Shown here one piece after another: positions 56,900 to 64,000 of a stretch of DNA of 64,000 nt (position 1 is the first letter of the stretch; each line of letters opens with the position of its first letter). The notes beneath the pieces are model-generated. The model was not told the DNA's origin. It worked only from the letters and a program-made list of their open reading frames with translations, and ran no database searches. The position numbers and the translations under genes were made by a program. Location of the stretch: contig JAFSWZ010000013.1 in assembly GCA_017450125.1 (NCBI GenBank), positions 1 to 64,000 on the forward strand. The letters are read 5' to 3'. The DNA is from Synergistaceae bacterium. GTDB taxonomy: Bacteria; Synergistota; Synergistia; Synergistales; Aminobacteriaceae.

Positions 56900-57738
56900 A
56901 GCAGCACCCTCAGCATTAAGTACGTCAGCAGACCGTTGAACAAGATGCTGTCGAAACGGTCAAGCATTCCCCCGTGCCCGGGAATTACGCTCCCTGAATC
57001 CTTGATTTCTGCCTCGCGCTTCAGGAGTGATTCTGCAAGGTCGCCCACCTGCCCGAAGATGCCGCAGATAAAGCCGATGCAAATCATGGGGTTTTCCGGG
57101 AGGCTGAAGATGTACAGGCACAGCGCATTCACCAAGAGGCTCGCGATTACTCCCGCGATGAAGCCCTGTACCGTCTTTCCCGGACTCACGTACGGACAGA
57201 GCTTTACCGTGCCGAAGAGCTTTCCGCCGACGTACGCCCCGACATCACACGCCCACGTGCAGAAGAACAGCGTGCACAGAATCTGCCGTCCGACGTAGTA
57301 ATCATGAAGCATTATCATGCACACCCAAGGGACGGTGATGTACAGCACACCCGAGATTATTGCTCCCGCGCTGGTTATCGCGTAGCTCTCCCCCTTAGTG
57401 AGCTGCCTCCTCACAATCTCAACCACAAACACCGCGCACACGCACAGCGACAGAATCATAGCCAGAACTACCGGCTGAGGTTTGTCCAGCGACGCGGCAA
57501 CCAGAAACACCACCGAGAAGACATAGCCCACTCCTGGAGAGACACGGGCGGCTCTAGTCGCGGCCTTGCGGTTGAGAATCCTGTAGTACTCGCCAAGAGA
57601 GGACAGGGCAATTAGTCCCGCAACGAGCGTCCACGCGTAATGCCCGAGATATATCGACCCGATAATCACCACAACTACGCCTACACTGCTCAGGGCACGA
57701 AGACGAAGCTCCTGCTTCTCAGCTCTTGAGCCCGCCAT
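56896..57738 (-). CDS. cdsA: phosphatidate cytidylyltransferase (CDP-diacylglycerol synthase)
   Basis: A 280-residue membrane protein with about eight predicted helices. SPGKTVQGFIAG and the C-terminal CDP-DAG synthase signature (GDLAESLLKREAEIKDSG then IPGHGGMLDRFDSILF) are present. It forms CDP-diacylglycerol from CTP and phosphatidate. The ATG at 57738 overlaps the end of uppS by 20 bases. Confidence 0.93.
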   Translation of the reverse strand: MAGSRAEKQELRLRALSSVGVVVVIIGSIYLGHYAWTLVAGLIALSSLGEYYRILNRKAATRAARVSPGVGYVFSVVFLVAASLDKPQPVVLAMILSLCVCAVFVVEIVRRQLTKGESYAITSAGAIISGVLYITVPWVCMIMLHDYYVGRQILCTLFFCTWACDVGAYVGGKLFGTVKLCPYVSPGKTVQGFIAGVIASLLVNALCLYIFSLPENPMICIGFICGIFGQVGDLAESLLKREAEIKDSGSVIPGHGGMLDRFDSILFNGLLTYLMLRVLL

Positions 57739-58417
57739 AACGACGCTCCCTTCCTGCGTAATCTGCAAGTGCCTTCTTCAGCTCAGCTTCCCCGAAGTCA
57801 GGCCAGTGTATGTCCGTGAAATAATATTCACTGTACGCGCTCTCCCACAGCCAGAAGTTGCTTAGTCTCAGTTCTCCGCTCGTCCTGATTATCAGGTCTG
57901 GGTCGGGCACGTCGGGAAGGTAGAAGTGTGCCCTGAGGTCAGGCTCTGTTACTTGGCCGGAGTGCCCCGAAGCCATCAAGTCGTTCACTGCGTCGAGAAT
58001 CTCTGCTCTTCCGCCGTAGTTTATGCACAGTATGAAGTCCAGTATCTTCTCGTCCTTCGTGTAGTCCTCCGCCCAAGCCATACGCTCGCGGAGCACGTCG
58101 GGGATTCTGTCCTTGCGCCCGCAGAAACGTATGCGCGCACCTTCCGCCTTGACCTCATCAACCTTCCTCCTAAGGTAGTAGTCGAACAGCCTCATCAGCC
58201 CCGTAACTTCCATCACAGGCCTGTTCCAGTTCTCGGTTGAGAATGCGTACACGGAGAAGTAACGTATCCCCTCGCGCTTCACCAGCCTCACCATGTCCTC
58301 GAGTTTGCGGAGACCGGCTCTGTGCCCCATAAGGCGGGGAAGGTTTCTGCGCTTCGCCCAGCGTCCGTTTCCGTCGAGAATTATCGCTAAGTGCTTCGGT
58401 ATCTTTGTGTCTGACAA
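57719..58417 (-). CDS. uppS: undecaprenyl diphosphate synthase (cis-prenyltransferase)
   Basis: A 232-residue protein. Diphosphate site LDGNGRWAKRRNLPRLMGHRAG (about 14-35), YAFSTENWNRP (about 59-69), and the C-terminal DLIIRTSGELRLSNFWLWESAYSEYYF (about 181-207) are standard UppS. It builds the C55 carrier for peptidoglycan and O-antigen. The start is taken as a TTG at 58417, 9 bases after AAGGAGG; a longer upstream reading has no family support. Confidence 0.94.
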   Translation of the reverse strand: MSDTKIPKHLAIILDGNGRWAKRRNLPRLMGHRAGLRKLEDMVRLVKREGIRYFSVYAFSTENWNRPVMEVTGLMRLFDYYLRRKVDEVKAEGARIRFCGRKDRIPDVLRERMAWAEDYTKDEKILDFILCINYGGRAEILDAVNDLMASGHSGQVTEPDLRAHFYLPDVPDPDLIIRTSGELRLSNFWLWESAYSEYYFTDIHWPDFGEAELKKALADYAGRERRYGGLKS

Positions 58418-58422
58418 AATGC

Positions 58423-59010
58423 TTATCCTCCTTGAAGTAAATCTAGTTTTGCTCTGAGTGCCTTGACATCCTCCCACGTCTCTTTTCGGGGCTGCATTTC
58501 TCCCGGCCTGTGCAGAAGGTAGCTCGGGTGATACATCGGCAGAAGGTCTATCCCACGCCACGTTGTCCACTTTCCGCGAAGTTTCGTGATGCCCGCTGAA
58601 GTCTTCAGGAGCGTCTTCGTCGAAATGTTGCCCATCGTTACCACTACATAGGGATGAAGCAACGCAAGCTGTGCCTCGAGGTAATCACTGCACGAAATTA
58701 TCTCTATGAGTTCAGGGTTTCGGTTGTCCGGCGGACGGCACTTCACGACGTTCATGACGTACACAGAACTTCTTGGGATGCCCGCGCCCTTCTCCAGAAT
58801 GTTCGTCAACAGCTGGCCTGCAGGACCAACAAACGGCCTGCCCTGCTCGTCCTCTTTTTCGCCGGGAGCTTCGCCGACGATTACGCACTTCGCGTTCACC
58901 GGGCCTTCCCCGAAGACGGCGCGATGCCGCTCCGCACAGAGAGGGCATTTCGTGCAAACTTCGACTTTTTCGCGCAGTTCCTCCCACGCTGATGTTATGT
59001 CCGTAATCAT
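58423..59010 (-). CDS. uracil-DNA glycosylase, family 4 (iron-sulfur type)
   Basis: A 195-residue protein. CTKCPLC (two of the four cluster cysteines, about 19-25), GEAPGEKEDEQGRPFVGPAG (about 47-66, active-site motif), MNVVKCRPPDNRNP (third Cys), SCSDYL (fourth Cys), and MYHPSYLL near the C-terminus. It removes uracil from DNA and starts base excision repair. It overlaps the P-loop gene by ATGA. Confidence 0.94.
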   Translation of the reverse strand: MITDITSAWEELREKVEVCTKCPLCAERHRAVFGEGPVNAKCVIVGEAPGEKEDEQGRPFVGPAGQLLTNILEKGAGIPRSSVYVMNVVKCRPPDNRNPELIEIISCSDYLEAQLALLHPYVVVTMGNISTKTLLKTSAGITKLRGKWTTWRGIDLLPMYHPSYLLHRPGEMQPRKETWEDVKALRAKLDLLQGG

Positions 59011-59831
59011 AAGAATATCTCGTTGACGCGGATGTTGACCTTGCGGACTTCCATGCCGGTGAAGTAGCTCAGGCTCGAACGCAGCCTTCTCTGTAACGTC
59101 TTGGCGATTGACAGCGCGCTCATCGTCCCCAAGTTGAGGTCTATCTCTATGTTGAGCTCTATCTTGTCGTCGTCGGTGTCTAGGTCTATCTCGCGTATCT
59201 TTCTGACGTGCCCGCCCTGCTCAAGCAACATCCGGCACATCTCGAGGATTGCTTCTGCCTCTATCGTTACCTTGCCGTTGAAGCTGAACAGCGGGCGAAC
59301 TATCGTGTTCTTAGAGCCGTCGCGCTTGAACAGTCCCTTTATCTGGCTCACCAGCTTGCCCGCAAAGTTCTGCTGTATCTGCGCCTTCGCCACAGGGACT
59401 ACGTGCTGCTTCTTCTCGCGGCGTTCACGGAGGGCGGCCTCTATCTCCTCGCCCGTCGCAATGTCCGTAATCTCGATTATCTTCACGGGATGGTTCAGGC
59501 CTAGACGGGTGATTATCTTGTCTATCATGCCTTCGGACGTGGCTAGAATCATTATCTTTTCGGGCGGATGCTTCGTGAGGTAACGGACTACTTCGTCGCG
59601 GTGGTCGGGGTACTCGAAGATTGCACGCTTTATCGCACGCAGACGGTTAATCTCGGACTTCGCGCTCCGGCCGGCCATTATTCGTCCGCGTGAAATCACC
59701 AGCCCATCGTCTATGATGAAGTCTATCCCGTTCTGCCTGGCTACGTGGGTTGCTCGGTGGCTCTTGCCCGTCCCCGCAGGCCCGACGAACGCATAAACCT
59801 CAATGCTCTCCAACGCGTCAGACAAGCTCAA
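59007..59831 (-). CDS. P-loop protein with C-terminal Asp23/Gls24-like domain
   Basis: A 274-residue protein. Residues 1-130 are a P-loop NTPase fragment (FVGPAGTGKSHRA, Walker A, about 15-27; FIIDDGLVI as a possible Walker B). Residues about 165-270 match the Asp23/Gls24 (DUF322) domain seen in envelope-stress proteins: FSFNGKVTIEAEAILEMC, VRKIREIDLDTDD, LNIEIDLNLGTM. The combination is not the ordinary stand-alone Asp23 protein. Its function is unknown; position between murA and udg is in line with an envelope or cell-cycle role. It overlaps murA by 14 bases. Confidence 0.75.
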   Translation of the reverse strand: MSLSDALESIEVYAFVGPAGTGKSHRATHVARQNGIDFIIDDGLVISRGRIMAGRSAKSEINRLRAIKRAIFEYPDHRDEVVRYLTKHPPEKIMILATSEGMIDKIITRLGLNHPVKIIEITDIATGEEIEAALRERREKKQHVVPVAKAQIQQNFAGKLVSQIKGLFKRDGSKNTIVRPLFSFNGKVTIEAEAILEMCRMLLEQGGHVRKIREIDLDTDDDKIELNIEIDLNLGTMSALSIAKTLQRRLRSSLSYFTGMEVRKVNIRVNEIFL

Positions 59832-61068
59832 CCTCCGCGCCTAATGCCCGTAATTTCTCGTCGATAGCTTCATAGCCGCGCCACACGTGAACCATGTCGT
59901 CAACGGTGGTTTCTCCCTCAGCGGCAAGACCGGCGATGATTAACGCAGCTCCTGCACGCAAATCCGTAGCCTTAACGCCCGCTCCCTGAAGATGATTAAC
60001 GCCCCTGATTATCGCTACATCGCGCGAAATCTGGATGTCTGCCCCCATTCGGTTGAGCTCTTGAGCATAGAGAAACCGTGCCTGAAACACGCTCTCTTCA
60101 ATCGTGCTCACTCCGCGCGAGATTGAGAGTGCGGCGGCCATCTGGGGCTGACTGTCTGTCGGGAAACCGGGGTACGGCATTGTCTTTATCGATACGGGGT
60201 GAAGTTTGCGCTTGGAAGGGAAAATCTCTACTGTGTTTCTCTTGACGGAGAACTTCGCGCCTGCCTCCTCGAGCTTCGCGAGGATTGCGTCAATGTGCGA
60301 CGGTACTACGTCCTCAACGCGTATGTGTCCGTTCGTCATCACTCCCGCCAAAATGTACGTGCACGCCTCTATCCTGTCGGGGATTACGCGTTCACGGCCG
60401 GAGTGTGCCCGGTCGATGCCCTGTATCCTCACGCCGCCCGTGCCCTCGAGCTCTACGGGTACGCCGATACACCGCAGGGTTGCGGCCAAGTTGTCGATTT
60501 CGGGTTCACGCGCAATGTTCTCGATGATTGTTTCGCCCTGCGCTAGAGATGCCGCCATCATAAGATTCTCTGTCGCTCCGACGCTCGGAAAGTCCAAGTA
60601 AATGCGTCTGCCCCTGAGCTTGCCCTTCACGCTGGCATGAACTACACCGTTCTGAATTTCGATGTCCGCTCCCATCTGCTTCAAGCCCTTTAGGTGCAGG
60701 TCAATGGGTCTGCTTCCGATTGAGCACCCGCCCGGCAAAGGCAAAGAGACACGTCCGCAATTGGCGAGGAGAGGGCCGAGAACGATTGAGGAGGCACGCA
60801 TCTTCCGCGCTAACGTCTCGGAGACCTCCCACTTCAGGTCTTCGGGAACGGTGAAAACTGCCTTAGCGTCCTTGAAGGCCACGTCAACACCAAGCGTGCG
60901 GATGAGCTCAATCATCGTGTTGATGTCGTAGAGGTCAGGGACGTTGTCGAGCGTGAGGGTCTGGCCTTTCAGGAGGAGTGCGGCCGCCATTACGGGAAGT
61001 GCGGCGTTCTTTGCTCCCTGCGTCTTTACCGTGCCCTGAAGGGGCTTGCCGCCGGAAATCTTCATCAT
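59818..61068 (-). CDS. murA: UDP-N-acetylglucosamine 1-carboxyvinyltransferase
   Basis: A 416-residue EPSP-synthase-fold enzyme. VKTQGAKNAALPVMAA at the N-terminus (substrate lysine-asparagine pair), the flexible catalytic loop PLPGGCSIGSRPIDLH (about 109-124) with the active-site cysteine, and FPTDSQPQM (about 301-309) are all present. It transfers enolpyruvate to UDP-GlcNAc, the first committed peptidoglycan step. The catalytic cysteine is kept, so the enzyme should be fosfomycin-sensitive in type. It is the fourth gene of the envelope unit. Confidence 0.95.
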   Translation of the reverse strand: MMKISGGKPLQGTVKTQGAKNAALPVMAAALLLKGQTLTLDNVPDLYDINTMIELIRTLGVDVAFKDAKAVFTVPEDLKWEVSETLARKMRASSIVLGPLLANCGRVSLPLPGGCSIGSRPIDLHLKGLKQMGADIEIQNGVVHASVKGKLRGRRIYLDFPSVGATENLMMAASLAQGETIIENIAREPEIDNLAATLRCIGVPVELEGTGGVRIQGIDRAHSGRERVIPDRIEACTYILAGVMTNGHIRVEDVVPSHIDAILAKLEEAGAKFSVKRNTVEIFPSKRKLHPVSIKTMPYPGFPTDSQPQMAAALSISRGVSTIEESVFQARFLYAQELNRMGADIQISRDVAIIRGVNHLQGAGVKATDLRAGAALIIAGLAAEGETTVDDMVHVWRGYEAIDEKLRALGAEVELV

Positions 61069-61086
61069 GTTCTTGTAGTCTATAGG

Positions 61087-62196
61087 TCATTCCCCCTTGA
61101 AGAAGTTTGTGATTGCATCGTGTATCTTCACGCTCGCGTCCCCGTTCCCGAAAGGCCTCGTGTTCTTGGCCAGAAGCTCACTCATGCGTTCCGGGGCGTT
61201 CAGGAGCGCAAGTGCCTCACGCCTTATCGTCTCCCTGTCCGTCCCGACAAGAATGCACGTCCCGTGAGTTATCGCCTCCGGCCTCTCCGAGACTGTCCGC
61301 ATAATCAGTACAGGCTTGTTTATCCCGCTGGCCTCCTCCTGAACTCCTCCGCTGTCCGACAGAATGAACGCGCTCTTGTTCATCACACGCACAAACTCTG
61401 AGTAGCCCAGAGGCTCGGTGAATATCACGTTCTCCGAACAATCCTTCAGGCACTCGCGGATAACGTTGCGTACTGTCGGGTTCTTGTGAAGGGGAATGAC
61501 GAACACAACATCAGGCCGTGCACGTATTATGTCCGTTACGGCGGCGCAAATCTCCACGAGAGGCTGTCCCCACGACTCGCGGCGGTGTGCAGTCATCAGG
61601 ATAACCGGGCGGCCTTCCGGCAACGCAAACGATGTCGGAACGTTCCGGCCAAGTATCCAGTACAGAGCATCTATTACCGTGTTCCCCGTAACGTGTATCT
61701 TCTCATCAGCAATCCCTTCACGGCGGAGGTTCTCTGCATCACCCTCTGTCGGAGCAAAGAACAGAGACGCTATCCTGTCCGTCAGTACCCTGTTAGCCTC
61801 CTCAGGGAACGGAAGCGCGAGGTTGTTGCTCCGAAGCCCGGCCTCCACGTGCCCGACCGGAACATGTCTGTAGAACCCCGCTAGTGCCGCCGCAAACGTC
61901 GTCGAAGTGTCCCCGTGAACAAGCATCATGTCCTGCGGCTCTGCGTCAAGGAAGCTCCCCACTCCCTGCAAGACGCTCGCTGTTATGTGGTCAAGGGTCT
62001 GGCGGTCGCGCATTATGTTCAGGTTCTCGTCAGGAGACAAGCCGAAGTCAGAGAGTGCCTGCGTCAGCATGTCCGTGTGCTGTCCCGTCGCTAGAACGGT
62101 TACGAGAAATTCTGCGTCGTTCCTCAGCTCACGGATTAACGGTGCCATCTTTATCGCCTCTGGCCTTGTCCCTACAATACATACTATCTTCTTCAT
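61087..62196 (-). CDS. wecB: UDP-N-acetylglucosamine 2-epimerase (non-hydrolysing)
   Basis: A 369-residue enzyme. GTRPEAIKMAPLI (about 9-21), HGDTSTTFAAAL (about 93-104), VGHVEAGLRSNN (about 114-125), PFPEEANRVLTD, and DSGGVQEEA (about 281-289) are the WecB signatures. It makes UDP-ManNAc for surface glycans or teichuronic-type polymers. It overlaps the wecA-like gene by ATGA. Confidence 0.95.
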   Translation of the reverse strand: MKKIVCIVGTRPEAIKMAPLIRELRNDAEFLVTVLATGQHTDMLTQALSDFGLSPDENLNIMRDRQTLDHITASVLQGVGSFLDAEPQDMMLVHGDTSTTFAAALAGFYRHVPVGHVEAGLRSNNLALPFPEEANRVLTDRIASLFFAPTEGDAENLRREGIADEKIHVTGNTVIDALYWILGRNVPTSFALPEGRPVILMTAHRRESWGQPLVEICAAVTDIIRARPDVVFVIPLHKNPTVRNVIRECLKDCSENVIFTEPLGYSEFVRVMNKSAFILSDSGGVQEEASGINKPVLIMRTVSERPEAITHGTCILVGTDRETIRREALALLNAPERMSELLAKNTRPFGNGDASVKIHDAITNFFKGE

Positions 62197-63077
62197 GGCA
62201 TCCCAAAATATACCCTCAATCCCGCCGCTAACGAGAACAGGTGAAGGCTCAGCATTATTGTTACGGTTACGACGTTCGAGCCCGTGAACGAAATCAGGAG
62301 GTGGTGAAGGTGCTTCTTGTCAGGGTAGAACGGCGAGTGCCCCGTCAGCATCCTACGCGTGAACGCTACCGCAGTGTCTATCAGCGGCACTCCTCCGAAC
62401 AGCACGAACAACGCAAACAGTTTCCCGATGCCCTGAGTGTTCAGGACAGGGAGAATTATCGTGAGCAGGTGCGAGGCGAAAAGATACCCCAGCAACGTGC
62501 TTCCTCCGTCCCCAAGAAATGTCTGTGCACTCGGAAAGTTCCAGCACAGCACGCCCAACGCCATTGCCCCCGTGTACACTCCGGCGTATGACCGCCCCAG
62601 AAAGAACAGCGCAACCGACGAGGCCATGAACAGCGAGATACACAGGCCGTTCATTCCGTCAATGAGGTTGTACGCGCTCGTTACGCCCGCAATCCACACT
62701 ATCGCCAGAGCACTCACGAGGATGTTGAGGTTCAGGGGAAGGATTACGAGGGATGAAGCAATCAGGTGAAGCCCCAGCCGCAGGAACGGCGACAGCGAGC
62801 ACATGTCATCAAGGTAGCCGCACAGGAAGATTAACGTTGCGCCCGTAGCCGTGAACTTCAGGGCAGGCATTGTGTCGGCCATGAGCACAGACATCAGCAT
62901 GTACCCCAGCCAGATGCCCAGCCCCGCGCCTCTGGGAGTGTTGACCTTGTGGATTTTCCGCGCGTCTGGAATGTCTAGTATCCCGTAAAGTCCCGCGAGC
63001 TTAATCGAGACAGGAGCGGTAAGCCCACCCCAGAAGAAGCCCGCGATTACGAACAGAAACAGCTTAACGTCAAGCAC
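62193..63077 (-). CDS. wecA: WecA/TagO-like UDP-sugar:undecaprenyl-phosphate glycosyl-1-phosphate transferase
   Basis: A 294-residue membrane protein with about 9-10 helices, slightly short for the family. IPDARKIHKVNTPRGAGLGIW (about 35-55), the catalytic DD in CGYLDDMCSL (about 85-94), and NLIDGMNGLC (about 136-145) are family motifs. It starts glycan synthesis by loading GlcNAc-1-P on undecaprenyl phosphate. Paired with WecB it suggests an undecaprenyl-linked surface polymer. It starts 2 bases after the upstream stop. Confidence 0.9.
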   Translation of the reverse strand: MLDVKLFLFVIAGFFWGGLTAPVSIKLAGLYGILDIPDARKIHKVNTPRGAGLGIWLGYMLMSVLMADTMPALKFTATGATLIFLCGYLDDMCSLSPFLRLGLHLIASSLVILPLNLNILVSALAIVWIAGVTSAYNLIDGMNGLCISLFMASSVALFFLGRSYAGVYTGAMALGVLCWNFPSAQTFLGDGGSTLLGYLFASHLLTIILPVLNTQGIGKLFALFVLFGGVPLIDTAVAFTRRMLTGHSPFYPDKKHLHHLLISFTGSNVVTVTIMLSLHLFSLAAGLRVYFGMP

Positions 63078-63079
63078 AG

Positions 63080-64000
63080 CTACTTTGTCCCGAAAAGCCG
63101 GTCTCCGGCATCACCCAAGCCGGGCACGATGTAGCCGTGTTCGTTCAGGTGGCTGTCCAGTGCCGCGCTGAAGATGTTTACGTCGGGATGATCCTTGCGG
63201 ACGCGCTCGATGCCTTCGGGTGCGGCTATCAGGCACACAAGCGAAATCCTCTTTCCGCCGCGCTTCTTGACGAGCTCGATGGCCGCAGAGGAACTCCCGC
63301 CCGTCGCAAGCATCGGGTCAAGCACGAATATATCTCTCTCCTCGATGTCGAAAGGCAGCTTGCAGTAATACTCTACCGGCTTCAAGGTCTTCTCGTCGCG
63401 GTAAAGCCCTATGTGTCCGACCTTGCAGTTAGGCACAATCTGAAGGATGCCGTCAACCATTCCCAGACCAGCGCGGAGAACAGGGATTATCGCCATCTTG
63501 CGGCCCTCTATCGTGTGAACGGTCGTCTTCTGGATGGGGGTAGTTATCTCCTTCGCAGTCAGAGGCAGCGTGCGCGTAATCTCGTACACCATCAGACCCG
63601 TAATCTCGTTGAGGAGCTCGCGGAACTGCTTTACGCTCGTATCTACGCTCCTGATTATTCCGACCTTGTGCTGAATAAGCGGGTGGTTGAAGATTGTTAC
63701 CCGTCCGCCTTCTTGGCCGTGAATGTTCAGGGTAGCCTTCTCGGTCTTGGCGATGTTCTCGAGCCGCAGGAGGTGTCTTCCTCCCTCGAACGGCGTATCA
63801 AGCCACGCAGAAAGTATCGCGGGCACGTCTTCGGGCTTCGTCTCGCGTCCTCCGAGCGCAAGGACGTTGATGCCGTTGTGGGCTTTGGCGATGCGTGCGC
63901 TCTCGGGTGAGAAACACGCTACCGCACGGATACCGGGCACTTTGTTGGCGGCGATTGAGATGCCGTAACCCGTCCCGCACATAAGAACCCCTGCGTCGGC
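63080..64000 (-). CDS. RpiB-Upp fusion: ribose-5-phosphate isomerase B joined to uracil phosphoribosyltransferase; 5' end beyond the window
   Basis: The frame is open from the window edge to the stop at 63080, about 306 residues. The first 85 are the C-terminal part of RpiB ([20 protein letters not shown] with the active-site Cys, [25 protein letters not shown]). Without any stop it runs through a linker of about 15 residues into a full uracil phosphoribosyltransferase: [10 protein letters not shown] (start), [19 protein letters not shown], the PRPP site [12 protein letters not shown], and the C-terminal [15 protein letters not shown]. RpiB makes ribose-5-P; Upp salvages uracil to UMP using PRPP. 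The true start is outside the window. Confidence 0.9.
   Translation of the reverse strand, partial: ADAGVLMCGTGYGISIAANKVPGIRAVACFSPESARIAKAHNGINVLALGGRETKPEDVPAILSAWLDTPFEGGRHLLRLENIAKTEKATLNIHGQEGGRVTIFNHPLIQHKVGIIRSVDTSVKQFRELLNEITGLMVYEITRTLPLTAKEITTPIQKTTVHTIEGRKMAIIPVLRAGLGMVDGILQIVPNCKVGHIGLYRDEKTLKPVEYYCKLPFDIEERDIFVLDPMLATGGSSSAAIELVKKRGGKRISLVCLIAAPEGIERVRKDHPDVNIFSAALDSHLNEHGYIVPGLGDAGDRLFGTK

Overview
The window is a gene-dense, high-GC (roughly 55-60%) bacterial chromosome segment. Gene content fits a diderm, anaerobic, gut-type bacterium, most probably a member of Synergistota. The pointers are a TPP-riboswitch/ThiT thiamine uptake locus, a P-loop/Asp23-type protein between murA and a family 4 uracil-DNA glycosylase, an RpiB-Upp fusion, flagellar rod genes, and many amino-acid and sugar-acid transporters. 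The taxonomic call is inference from gene content. I see no insertion sequence, prophage, CRISPR array or rRNA.

Layout. 1-8.9 kb: a partial Glu/Leu-type dehydrogenase, a hot-dog thioesterase, two small exported proteins (one YbjN-like), then a minus-strand run of pmm, trmB, rsmD, a MATE exporter and coaD behind a GntP permease. 9-12 kb: a maltose-type acetyltransferase and a McrBC restriction pair whose McrB carries an N-terminal EVE/PUA-like module. 12-19.4 kb (minus): ispG, rseP, a MalY/PatB lyase, a zinc/cadmium-type P1B ATPase and a large Cthe_2159-like lipoprotein. 19.4-26 kb (plus): TPP riboswitch, thiT, cobB, two flavodoxins (one exported), murD, ftsW, murG. 26-30.7 kb: a D-threonate/erythronate-type catabolic operon (DUF1537 kinase, PdxA2, GntP permease) and a PhzF-like protein. 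30.7-31.3 kb: six tRNA genes (Pro, Gly, Arg, His, Arg, Lys) behind a strong promoter. 31.4-33.4 kb: a PIN-OB-kinase fusion protein.

33.4-44 kb (minus): a complete L-rhamnose locus comprising an AraC-type regulator, rhaB, rhaA, rhaD, a frameshifted fucO, a RhaSTPQ-like ABC importer and rhaM. It should take up rhamnose, isomerise, phosphorylate and cleave it to DHAP and lactaldehyde; the lactaldehyde reductase is broken by one base. 44-44.9 kb: flgB and flgC alone, closed by a terminator.

44.9-55.8 kb (minus) is the most unusual part: one compact, apparently single transcription unit encoding an ABC ATPase, a double-domain ABC permease, an ankyrin protein, a Ser/Thr kinase, a vWA protein, a PP2C phosphatase and two more ankyrin proteins. 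Kinase, vWA and PP2C form a TerY-P-type phosphorylation triad. The three ankyrin proteins share an N-terminal helical domain of about 115 residues. The first ankyrin gene overlaps the permease gene by ATGA, which ties the signalling module to the transporter.

55.8-64 kb (minus): a housekeeping envelope operon, read from right to left as rpiB-upp fusion, wecA-like, wecB, murA, P-loop/Asp23 protein, udg, uppS, cdsA, dxr. Genes mostly overlap by 4-20 bases or lie within 20 bases of each other.
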